Under the pieces are notes generated by a model. It had not been told where the DNA came from and searched no databases. It saw only the letters and a program-made list of their open reading frames with translations. Below, piece after piece: positions 15,645 to 27,300 of a stretch of 51,314 nucleotides of DNA. Where the stretch lies: positions 1-51,314 of the IMG/VR virus record IMGVR_UViG_3300042451_001715. One strand, given 5' to 3'. The stretch's first letter is position 1. Each line of letters begins with the position of its first letter. The stretch is from a virus. The position numbers and the translations under genes were made by a program.

Positions 15645-16211
15645 ATGACCAAGAGACTTTTGGCAATCGTTATGTTTATGGTTTGCGCCGCAGAAGCGGC
15701 TGATTGGGAAATAACCCGACAGATCAAAGAAACTAATTTTCTATTGCGTCAAGCCAACCAAGAAAAACGGTATCAAAATTTCCTATCACAGGTTGAGTAT
15801 CACGCGAAAAATTACCCTAACGAATGCCCGCCAAAGCCAATTTTAAGTCGAGACCCGAGAGATTGGCAGCATGATATTTGGCTCGTTGATCAATGGGTAA
15901 AAATTGCAACAAAATGGGAAAACGAAAAAGAACAGCAAGAAGCGGGAATGGAATCTGTCACACAGCCTGTTTTTTCCGAGGCGGAATTAGAGGCAAAATT
16001 CCAACAACGAATTGCGGAAAGCCAAGCAAAGAAGGATTGCGTGTATCCTGAAGCATTGGACCCCACCCACCCGATCCACGAAGAAGCGGAAAGGATTTGG
16101 AAAAACATTGAGCAATCCGGTCACGCGCTACTTAACGACCCCGACGCGCCTTTCAAGGTTTACGAGATGGCCGCAAATCGGCTGGGTATCAAGCCAACGG
16201 GGAAGCCGTAA
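15645..16211 (+). CDS. secreted/periplasmic-looking protein sharing domains with scaffold and giant protein
   Basis: 188 residues. It starts with a likely signal peptide (MTKRLLAIVMFMVCAAEAADW, cleavage expected after AEA). Residues 62-100 (PPKPILSRDPRDWQHDI...DQWVKIATKWENEKEQQ) match the N-terminal segment of the 6466-residue protein (PPKKPKLSGNPERFQDDI...NDWVERSRQWEAEQ). The last 60 residues (VYPEALDPTHPIHEEAE...DPDAPFKVYEMAANRLGI) match the scaffold C-terminus. AAGG 4 nt before the ATG is a fair ribosome site. It is transcribed opposite to its neighbours and converges on the giant gene with a 7 bp gap. The function is unknown; the shared blocks suggest a common binding partner, perhaps in the virion. 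Confidence 0.7.
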   Translation: MTKRLLAIVMFMVCAAEAADWEITRQIKETNFLLRQANQEKRYQNFLSQVEYHAKNYPNECPPKPILSRDPRDWQHDIWLVDQWVKIATKWENEKEQQEAGMESVTQPVFSEAELEAKFQQRIAESQAKKDCVYPEALDPTHPIHEEAERIWKNIEQSGHALLNDPDAPFKVYEMAANRLGIKPTGKP

Positions 16212-16218
16212 GCGCCTC

Positions 16219-18381
16219 TCACCGGCCTGCAAACATTCTTTCGCGCGTTTCGCGGCGGGCTTCCGAGAAGGCCTTGCGGATTGCTTCAATGTCGTCTTCG
16301 GTAGGGTTGGCAACGCGCGCCGGTGTGGTTATGGCGCGGAGTTTCACGCTGGCAAGGCGACCGGAGGCGAGGCGGAATCGGCGGGTTTCTTCGGCTGTCA
16401 TTTCCACCTCTTTCCCGTTGCGGTCTTTGTAAACGGCCTTGGCTTGCTCGGGGGCGTAGGCCATTGAGGGGTTGGCGCGGTTCCAATTCATAAGAAGATT
16501 GTCCGTGGCCTCAAGCACGGGTTCTGTGGCCAAGGCGCTGTTGAAGAACAAACGCATCACAGGGCTGCTGCCTTTTCGGATTTCGTTTCCGTAAACATCC
16601 ACTTTGGGTTCGGCCAAGTTGCCGGTTGGCAATAAAGTGTAGGTGGCCGGAGCGGTCTTGGTATCGCGCACATAATCGTCCAGGTTGCGAAGCGGTTGGC
16701 GGATTATGTTTGGCACGAGAGCCTGCAATACCGTGCGCTTGGTTGCGCCCACGGGGTCGGATTTCCCTTCAAGGATTGTGGAAATGTTAGCGATGCCTTG
16801 CAGGAAGGTCTTCGAGTTGGTCTGAGCGACCATATAGTTCCACAAACTGGCGAGGTTTTCGGTGGTTGATCCGTTGCGTTTGATCGAGCGAATCAAATCC
16901 GTCGTTGTTCCTAATACGGTGGCGATGGGATCAAACCGCCCGTAGGGGATTGTAATGCCGTTGCGCCCGCCGATGCGAATCATATACTCGCCTCCCGTGG
17001 CGCGGGTGTTGAGGTCGCGCAGGCCCGCCGTGGCTTCGCTGCGTGGCTGACTGCCGGTGATGAGGAGCATCTTGTCATCGTCGTCATCATCTCCCTGCAC
17101 GGCTCCAAAAATGAGAGCCATGGCTGTCCAGGCAATAAGCTGCTCGCTCATGTCGCGCACAAGTGTGGGGTCTCCGTCGAGAAAGGCTTTGCCGTCTTTC
17201 ATAGCGAGAAAACCTTTCCCGGCTTGCCATGCGAGGTTTGCAGCGCCGATTGGAGATTTGCGTATGCCGGTGCGGAAAATGTTGTAAGGCGTTTTGACGA
17301 ATGGGAAGAAAAACCCGATGAGTTGATTATTGAACCGCGCGTCTTGGAGTTTTGCTGCTGCGTCCTCAAACAAACTGCCTCCCTCGTTGCTGCGCTTGAG
17401 GTCTTGTTGGAATGTCATCTCCTTGGATTTTTCCACGGCGCGAATCCAAGCGTCTTCCGTCCATCCCGCATTTTTAGCGGCATCGTAGGCGGCTTGCTCG
17501 CGGGCGAGTTCCCACGCCTCGCTGCTGCGGTTGGCAATGAGCGCGGCAGGGTCGAGCGAGGCGTCTCGGCGAGCCAACTGGCGGGCAAAGTATTCGACCA
17601 TCTCCTGCGATGGGGCGGCTGAAGACAGGTTTTCGCTTACAATTTCGCCACGAGTTTTTGAGAGTTGCGCTACTCGATCTGTGAGGGCTTGCCCGCGCAG
17701 TCCTTCGGCCTTGGCAATACGATACGCAAATGCGGCGACATTCATTTGCCCAGAGAGTTGTTTGAAGAAAGAATCCGCAAAAAGCAGTGCCCTGCCTGGT
17801 ATGCGCACAACGCGCCCAGTTTGTCCAGGAATGGCAGTGCGGGTGTTGCCGAGTTTATCCCATTGGCCGAGTTCGAGAGGTGTTCCGAGAACAGTGTGCT
17901 CGTAGAAATCGTGTTCTGCGCTCCAAGCCTTGGCAGCCATGGCGAGGCCTTTTGTAATGCCTGGCATGATGCCACGGGCAAGCGACTTGAATTCTCCAAG
18001 CTGCGCCGCTTTTTTGTCGCGCACAAATACATTCACCAACGCCTCCATGCCGCGTTGCAGCGTGCTGTCGAGCGCAAGAAATCCCGCGTTGCCCGCGATG
18101 TTTGTTACTTGTGTTTGTGGACCCGAGAGAATGTTCATGATCCACCACTCGTAGGCCATGGCCCCCAAGCCAGCTTCACTCCGCGCGCTTTGGATGGCGC
18201 GGGCAAGCCGCATCACATGAGCGGGATCATCGATGCGGAATTTTGGCCGGCCGATTTTCTTGGTGTCGCTTGTGCCCACCATACCGCTGAACCATTGGTC
18301 AAATGCCGCATCGGCTTCTGCGTCCGAAACCTGACCGCCAAATAATCCGGTTTGTGTTGGCGCGGCCTTCAATGTGACTTC
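16219..18381 (-). other. giant protein: C-terminal virion/polyvalent-associated domain
   Basis: Residues about 5747-6466, after the last TLKAAP boundary motif. It contains the block FFFPFVKTPYNIFRTGIRKSP (first 20: FFFPFVKTPYNIFRTGIRKS region), a hydrophobic helix LIAWTAMALIFGAVQG followed by an acidic run of six Asp, and a basic helical end. Such C-termini recur in phage internal virion proteins with several effector domains and probably anchor the protein in the head or help it cross the membrane. Confidence 0.55.
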
Positions 18382-21300
18382 ACTCTGCTTGTGGATACCG
18401 GCTTTGAATTTGGCGAGGTGTTGCTGGCGCATCCGGTTTTTGAATGCGGTGAATACGGCCTCCACGGCGTCTGGCTTCATGCCGGTGCGCTGTGCAATTT
18501 GCGCGGTTGTCTGGTTTTTACGCAAAAGGAGATCAAAGACCTCAGACTGCTTGGGCGTGAGGCCGTTGCGGAATTGGCGTTGAATTTCTGCATTGTTCAA
18601 GCCCACCACCACGCGGTTGCCTAAAATGTCTTCAGGAGAAATTCCGGCATCTTTGAGCTTTTTGAGAAGCGCAGCGGTCACGCTGTCGATAAGGGCTGTT
18701 TTTTTGGCAGGGTCTTTTTCCGCGTCGATTTTTTCTTTGTCCTTCTTGCCTGGCGTAAGCATGAGATCGAGGAGAAATTCGCGATGACGCATGGCAGGAG
18801 TTTTGAAGGGATCGCGGCGAGAAGCTAACGCCCTTCCAGCCTCGGTGCCGGTGGCGCGATAGGAATACCAGAAAACATTGAATGCCTTTCGGTCTTCATC
18901 CTTGCCAGTTTGGAGCATTTTCTGGCGAAGCGTATTGGCGATTTGGTCGGCTGCCTTGGTGAGTTCTGGAGAAATCGTCTGCCCCGATAGTCCTGCCTGC
19001 TCGATAGAACGACGGGTTCCCTCAAAATCCTTTGTCACCATGTCGCGCGCGGCGGTTTCCCATTGGGCTTCGGTTTCAGGAAGGAATCGATCGGTGTAGA
19101 ATTGATCCAGCCCGCGCACATCGGGGTTGTTTGCTCCGAAAGCCAAGTCTGGGCGACCGACTTGATAGCGTTGCCCGCCACCTTCTTCGAGAGCGGCTTG
19201 TTCCTGCTTTGCTACAGCATTGTCAAGATCGGCAGGAACGCCATTGAGGTCGTTGAGTAGATTTTTTAAGTCGCTTTCAAACGATTCGCCAGGAGCAATA
19301 AAATCTCCGTCGTCTTGAGGTGTGCCGGAGGCGGCGAAAAGAGGTTCGCCAGATTCCAACTCAACAGGTCGGCCACCAATAAATTGCACTTGGCCATTAG
19401 TATCCGTAAAAAGAGCCCGCACTTCGGGAAGGCGCGGCAGGAGATAATCTGCCGTGCCACGGCGGCTGCTGTTTGCGTTATCCACGACGGTTAGCGTGTC
19501 GCGGTAAAGCCTTTCGGCGGCTTGGGCGGCTTCGCGAAATTCGGCTTGGTGGGCGTCGTAGTCGGCGCGATAGATCGGCGGCTGGATCGGTTGCCCGCCT
19601 ACGCTGTTGCGGGGGGCTTCAAATCGGTCGGCGAGACGACGAAGACCCCAAACCCGCGCCGGTGCGTAGGGGATTTTGGAAAATGCGTCTTCGGCGGGGA
19701 TGCCGAGTCGGGTTTGTCCAGGATCAAGGGATCGAACGGGCGCGGTATTTGGCGAGGGTTGCGCACTGGGTCTGTTTCCAATGCTGCCCATTGCTCTATC
19801 GGCGCCGAGTGGTAGGGTTCCGGATATTCCATACTCGCCTATACTTTCGGCAAGCGTGCCAGTCATCGGATTTTTTCGAGCCGCAGAAAGAATTTCTGTC
19901 ACGCTACCGATGCCTTGTTCGTTGAGTTTTTGCCGCAGTCGCTTAAATCCCTCTTGCTGAAGTTTACTGACGGCCTGTTTGCTGATTCCAAACACTCCTC
20001 CAATTTCCTCTTGCTGCCGTTGTTGCAAATAGCCCTCCACGGCAACGCGCATTCTTTCGGGGAGAGTCGCAATAAGACCGTCGATGAGCATTTTGGCTTC
20101 ATTTCGAGATGCCATTGTTGGAGCATCGGGCGTTGTCGTATCAGGAGTGTAATCTTGGCGTGTCTCGTCAAAATCACCAGGCAAAGGCTCATCGAGGCTT
20201 TGAGGAATACGCTCGCGGCGAAGATTTTCACGCCGGTAGAGCGCGTTGAGCCTATTGCGGACGACAATGGAAGAGTAAGGCCCAAATGGAACGCCTCTTG
20301 TGGGATCAAATGTGCGGGCGGCATCGGCCAGCGCAATGCGGGCAGTCTGCCTCACCTCGTCCATGTCCACTCCAGGAATGTTTGAGTAGGTGGAAGCCAT
20401 AGCCATTACGCCATCAAGTCCGGATTGGAAACGGGAGGCGGCGGATTTTTCGGCATCCTCCTGCGCGGCGGCTTGGTTGCGCGGGGCTGCATTGAAATCA
20501 AGTTCTAACTGGTTAGGGTCATAAACCTGACGGCGCGCGGCGGAGAGAGTGACAGCAGATGCGGCATTGCCCACTTGCTCGCCGTTTTCAGCCAGAATTC
20601 TGATTAAATTCTCATCAAAAACAACATAGTTGTATGTTCTTTCTAATGAGTCATCAAATGCCTTGGCTTCGGCTTGTGTTGCAAATCGTTTTGTTGTGCT
20701 TTGACCTGCGGTTGCATCGGCGTATGTCACCGCCCATTGCGATCCATCTTGCCAAATAGAGGAGTTGCTGCCCCTACTAACGCCATCGAGATAGCGAATG
20801 CCGGGGATACCTGCGACGAGTAATGCTTCAGAGGCTTTTTTCTTTGGATCAATTCCATCGCGGGAAAATTCCGCATCTGGCCATGTTGCGGTTAGAGTTT
20901 TGTATAACGCCCCGCCGACTGGGTTCCCAATTTTGCCAGCAATGGTATCCTTCCAAAGAAGGCTGTCGGACTGAACCGCTTTCAACGCTGCCTGCACCTT
21001 CGGACTTTGCTCGGATAAGCGTTTATCCCAGTCAATCAAGTCTTCTGTTTCGACATTGAGGTCAACGGTATAAAGGTTGCCTCCAAAGTCATCAGATAAC
21101 AGTTCTTGGATTGCAAATTTAACATCTTCATTACTTTGATCCCATGAATCAGAACGCATGTAAGCCAGCGCTTCTGCGCGGTTCCCCTTAAACTCCATTG
21201 CCATTCTGGCGTATTCATTAGAAACCGACAGTTTGCGTTGATAACTTTCGCCTACTGACTTGCTCTCCGCAAAATACAACCCCCACCCATAAGCCTGTGC

Positions 21301-24300
21301 GCCCTCGCCTGTGCCGATCTTGTCAGTGCTAAATTTGTCTACCTTGTGCGGCGTGCCGTGATATGTTCGGGCGGCTCCCAAAGTGATATTTGCCGCCTCT
21401 GTCGTGATTTCGGCATTGGCAAAACGCAAACGCGACGAAGGCTGAGTGCGCGCGGCGGAGAGTGTAGTATCATCCGATACCGCGTCTGTTTTGCCTTTGA
21501 GGTCGGCGTTGTAGAGTTTTTCCACTTCCACGCGCTCGGCGGTGAGAGCATCGTATTCTGTTTGGTAAGGCCACGCCGCAGCTTCATCCATGCTGGCAAG
21601 AGCGCGTAACTTGGCGACATTGTTTTGCTTGCTCGACTCGATGCCGGTAGTCGTGTCCCCCAATTCCTCCAATCGAGACAACAGTGTGGCGGGGCTGGTT
21701 ACGGCCCCAAACGAAATATCATTTTCCGCATCGACGGGAAAGGCCAGAAGCTCAAAGGAAACCGTGCCGCGTTGTTCCATGCGCTGTGCATCGTCATTCC
21801 ATTGTTGATCTACGCGAACAACTGGGCGCAAATGAATAGGAATATCATTAACTGTAATAGAAGTCACCGGATCGGCGGTTTGCTGCCCTTCAAAAGTCAG
21901 CTTGAGACTACGCCTGGCTGTCTCCATGGCATTTTTGATGGCCTCAATAGTTTCTACTTTTGTTGGGAAAGTTTGACCGCTCACTGAAATAGCGGTGCCA
22001 TTTGCGGCAATACTTTCGGAAAGTGCCCGCATTTTTGTAATCGAGGGTTGAGAACGCTCGTTGATGGCCTGGACGGCCTCAAGTGAACGCTTGGCAATGC
22101 GGATTTCTTGGGATCGCGTTTCGGCTTCGCGTTCGTTAGCTCTACGGCTGATGTCGAGTTCTTGCAGCCGAGAAGTGATTTCCCAAAGTCGCCGCCCATA
22201 TTTGCCAGAAAGAACAGCGCGCTGCTCTTCAAGGGTCATTGTGCCTTTGTCTTCAGCCAATTCGCGTCCGGTGACTTTGCCGGAGAGCGCGGCATTCGAG
22301 AACCGCTGCTTGGTTTCGAGTTTTTGCCACAAGGCGGCATCGAGCGTGTCGCTCATTCCGTAGCGGATGAGTTCGATGTCCTTTCCGTGTTCGCCATGCA
22401 CATTGCCCTGGCGGAACACGCGTCCGTCGCGCTGCTCAAGCTCTGCCGGAGTCCAAGGAACATCGAGGTGATGAGCCGCAAGCATGAGCCTTTGCATATT
22501 CACGCCGGTTCCCAAACGCTCGGTGCTGCCAATAATTACGCGAATTTTGCCTTCGTTTACTAAATCGAAGAGAGCCTGCTTTTTCTTGTCGGAATTCCAT
22601 GCGGAATCGGTGATGACGGCGATTTCTCCGGTTGGTATGCCTTGGGCGATCAGTTTTTGCCGGATGTCTTCGTAGAGGTTAAAAGTTGTTCCGGCAGGTT
22701 TTGTCGGGTCAATATCTAAATCCAGCGTGGCGCTGGTGACTCCCTCGAAAAGCGATGTTCGCACACTGTTGAAAGAATCGGCAAAAATCACCTGTGTTCC
22801 GCTATAATCGGCGGACTGGCGGTAAAGCCCCATGAGGCGTTCCACCATGCGGTTCACCTTGCTATCCGGCTCGTCCTTGGCGAGGGGATTGATGAGGCGA
22901 ATATCGATGGCTGCAGCGCGGCTGGCCATGAATGCCTGCACCGGCACGGCAGTAAGGCTTGGATTTTCTGCCAATGTTTCTCCCGAGAGGTTTGAAAAAT
23001 CTTCCAAGACACGGCGGATGTAGGCCACCCAAGAAGAAACGCCTTTAGTGCGGGATACCGCGACTAATTCAGGCTTCCCTCCTTTAATGCCTGGTCGATT
23101 CTTCACCACAAGATCGTCACCAAGTTTGACATCGGCGGCTTGCCGCAAAAATGTGTTCCACTCCGGCAGGTTCACAAACTTGGCAAGTCGATCTACATTT
23201 TTGAACTCACCTGTTGGCCCCATTTCCGCCTCCGTTGTCACTTGAGCAAACTTGCTAACAAACTGGTCAAAAAGCTCGATATTCCATTCTTTGAGCACAT
23301 TGGGCGCGACCAAGCGGGCCATGTTCCAGATTTCCCCCAGTGTGTTTGTGACGGGGGTTCCCGTCATGCTAAAAACATTTTTCCCGCCCATGCGCTCTTG
23401 AATATACCTGGCACGCATGAGGAGGTTGTAAGCACGCTTGCTGGTGGAGCCATCAATACCTTTGGCCTCCAACTGCGTAGAAAAAGGCATTTTCTTGAAC
23501 TTGTGAACCTCGTCCACAATGAGGGCATCCACGCCAAGTTGTTGGAAATTTAAGAGTCCGGTATCTTTGCGGCGCTCGCTGGCTTGCTTAATGCTTGTCT
23601 CCAAACGCTCCATTTGTTTGATCATCGCCTTTACGGATGGAGATTTTTTGCGATCTTCTTTTGCTTCGTTGATCGATTTGTAGCCCTTATCGCGAAGTGT
23701 TGCTACAAATTCGTCAAGGATTGCGTTTGAGGCGTTGATTTCTACCTGCGGATCGTCCTCGATCATTCCAAATGTCGAATGGGCAATGACAACAGCATCC
23801 CAATCGCCTGCTGCAATGCGCATAAGAAACTCTTTTCGTTTGTCGCCCTGAAGTTCATCTTTGCGGCCAACCAGCACGCGGGCTGTGGGTGCCATTTTAG
23901 AAATTTCTTGGGCAAATCCTTCAAGTGTGGCGTTGTGAACTACAATCATAGGTTTGCGAGCCATCCCCAGCCGCCGCATTTCAAGCGCAACCGCGCTGCC
24001 AATGATTGTTTTTCCTCCACCAACGCCGTGGGCGATCAGGCCAAATCCTTCCTGAAGCGCGCGCCAGATTGTATTTTTCTTGTCGGGATAAATGTCGAAA
24101 TCTTTGTTTGCCCACGGAAATTGAAGAAACTGCCCGTCGTAAGTGCGCTGCACAAAAGCATTCACCTCGTTGTTAAATTGCTCTTCCAACTCGGCGGTAA
24201 CATCGGGCGTTGATCTCACCCAATCTTGGAAGCTTTGGTTTAGCAGTTTTGCCCGTTCACGCGCCGCTGTGGTGGCGCCCATATCGATGCCGCCGCCATC

Positions 24301-27300
24301 TTTTTCCGGCAACCTGATAGTGATTGCGCGCAAATTAAGCAACGAATCCATGATAGATTCGATATCGATACTTGTGGTTTCGTATTGCTTGTATGCGACG
24401 CCGGTCTTGAGTCCATATCGGCTTTCTTGATTTTTATCGCGTTCCCAGCCGCTACGCTCGCGGGTCGGCACATAGACAAACCTGGCGCTATTGACCCCCA
24501 AACTTTGCAAGAAGCGGTTGTAGATGTCGGCTGGAATCCAAGTCGCTCCAATACTAAACCGTATGTCATCAATCCCGACGCGCTGGGGTTGCACGGATTC
24601 AAGGAGACGAACATTGCGGGCATAGTCAGCCCCAGCTGCACGGGCGATGGAAAGTTTTTTGCGGACATTGCCGGCCAGATATTGTTCACGGGAAACAATG
24701 TTGCCGGTATCAGGGTCGCGCACGGCTATTTCCTGAGTGAGAAGTTGCGTTTCCACTTGCTCCGGGGTCTTGCCAACCAACTGTCCAATAAATTGGGTAT
24801 CTACGCGACCCCGCCAACCGAGACTTATGCCATACGCGTCTTCAATCGTTTCGGCGGTTGTTGGCTCGCTGCGTGGAGCCATGACGCGGCGGTTAAAAAT
24901 ATCAGCCCTTGTGTAAGTTTTCTTTTGTGGACGATTGACTCTCTTTGCAAATTCCTCGGCACTAATCCCCTCTGTTCCTTGGTTTGCTTTGGGTTCTATT
25001 TCTGCGCCGAGAAGTCGGAAATAATCCGGATCGTCGATAAAAAGTTTTTTGTTTTTTGTATCGTGGAAATAGCCGTTTTCGGCAAGGAACCGAGTATATG
25101 CTGTGTTGAGCACGCGACGGTTTGCCTCGATCTCTTCGTCAGTGGCGGTCTCGGATAGCTCAAGATCGTATTGGCTATTGAGCGCATCGCGCACCGAAAG
25201 AAAGCTACGCGTCCGCTTGGCTGTTTTAGGCTCGTTGAGTTCAGCGTCCGGCTCTTCCTGTCCTTGGCGATAAAATTTGCCATCGCGCTCGATGATGTTG
25301 CCCACCTTCACCACGCTTGTAGCTCCGGTGCGCACGGGGCCGGTGGCCTCGATCTCTCCAAGAATTCCTTGAGGAAGTCGCGCCAAATCCTGCTGCATGG
25401 AAATGGCGGGAGGGCGAGATGGATCGCCGTGGACGGTCATTTCTTTTTCGTCGCCATACATACTACCGTCGTTGTCGAGTTGCCCGAGGATATTTTGCGG
25501 ATGCGTGGCAAAATACTCGTTTATCCGTATGTCTTCGCCTTTACGGGTCTTCGCGTTGTCCAAGTTCACCCAAGATTGAGCGTGAGGGAATGGTTTCCCA
25601 TCTTTCTTTCTCAAGATAATGATGTCCGTTACAACATCTGTCCCCGCATTTTCGCGGAAAGCGTCATTGGGTAGCCGGTAGGCAGCAATAAGGTCGGCGC
25701 GCTCGGCAAGCCATTTACGAATTTCTGGATTGCCCTTGTCCATCGTAAACGCGCTGGTGATGAATACTTGAATTCCGCCAGGCTTGAGCTTTGTAATGGT
25801 TTTGCCGAAGAAATAATCATGCAGATTTCCAGTTGGTCCGCCCATCGCCTCCAGCGCGGGATCACGCACGGGAATGTTGGCAAAAGGCACATTGGAAATG
25901 GCAAGATCGATTGAATTGTCGGCAATATCGGCAGTTTGGAATCCTGTATTTTGGATGTCTGCTTCAGGGTAAAGCGCCTTGAGAATTTTTGAAGTGTAGG
26001 CATCGAGTTCCACGCCAAAAAGCTTGCTGCGGTCGGCGATTTCTTCTGGCATGAGGCCAAAGAAATGCCCGATACCGGCACCAGGCTCCAAAATATTACC
26101 TCCTTTGAAGCCCATCCACTTGATGATGTCCCACATTCCTCCGACAATTTCAGGGCTGGTGTAATGAGCGTTGATTGTGCTGCGTCGAGCATCGCGGTAT
26201 TCTTGGTCGCTCAAAAGCGCGCGCACTTCTTTATGCGCATCATACCATTTGGATTTCCAATTTTCGAGGCTTTGCGCTTCATCTTCTAAGTCTTTTACAA
26301 TCCCTGCATAATAAGCATTGGACGCAATGTATCCGCGATAGCGGTCTGCATCGCGGCGTAAACGATCGATTTCCCCGCGCTCTACCAATCCTGCTTTTTC
26401 GTCGTCAAATACCTGCGACAAAGCGCCCCATCCCGAAAACTTGACCAGTTGTTGTTTTTCTTGAGGGGTTGCAAGCCGTTTTTCGTTGTCAATCGATTGA
26501 ATGACGCGGATTGCGTCCAAGTTAGCCCGCAGCTTGCCCACAATGCCTCTTGGGGCAAGGGCTTGGTCGCGAGTAAGAGAAATGTTTCTTTCGGCGCTTC
26601 CTACAGCGGGTCGTTCGACTCTGATCCCGTTACCCGGCTGAAGAATTCTTCCGCGAGGTCTTGGATTGGTTGTAGGAATGGCTCGTCCTGGCTGTCCTCC
26701 CAATTCTCCGGATACGGGAAGATTGTCGCCAGCGATTCCGCTGCGTCTATCCCCGATAGGCTTGACGCTATCAACTGTAGCGCCTTCCCGTCCATCCACA
26801 CGAGGAATTCCTCCTCCTTGCTCGGGTTCATTGCTGGGCGCAACATCAATGTTCGAGCTATCTCGCTCGGCTGCTCGAATTCGAGCCATGAGCGAAAACA
26901 AGTCTCCCACTCCTCCGTCTTCCGAAGGTTCTTGCGCTCCTCGGGCCGAAGTTTGTTGCTCAGGAACCGGAGCAGTTCCGGGTCTTGCTGTGGCGGAAGA
27001 TTCTTGTTCATTGGATTGGGTGTCATTACTTGCGAGTTCAGGCGCAGTCAACGGGTTTGCTGTCGGCGCATTTGGTTTGTAGTCGAAAAGGTCCAAAGCC
27101 TCGGTCGCAGGCAGGCCGATGTCTTGCTGCGCGGCAGCTGCTTGGGCAACGGGGTGGGTGATGCCATCGGCTTCCAATGCAGATTTGTAATCCTGCACCG
27201 CAGGCGCGGTGAAATCGAAATCCAACTGGTTGTCGTTGGCTTTACGGCGAGGGGCGGCAAGAGTAAATTCCGCTAAACTTGCTTCAGGGCCTTTAGGCGT

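Noticed and set aside
26449-27276. 275-residue plus-strand frame inside the giant gene
   Set aside because: It covers the methylase and linker coding sequence; Ser/Arg/Cys-rich shadow and no ribosome site, unlike the frame at 27908.
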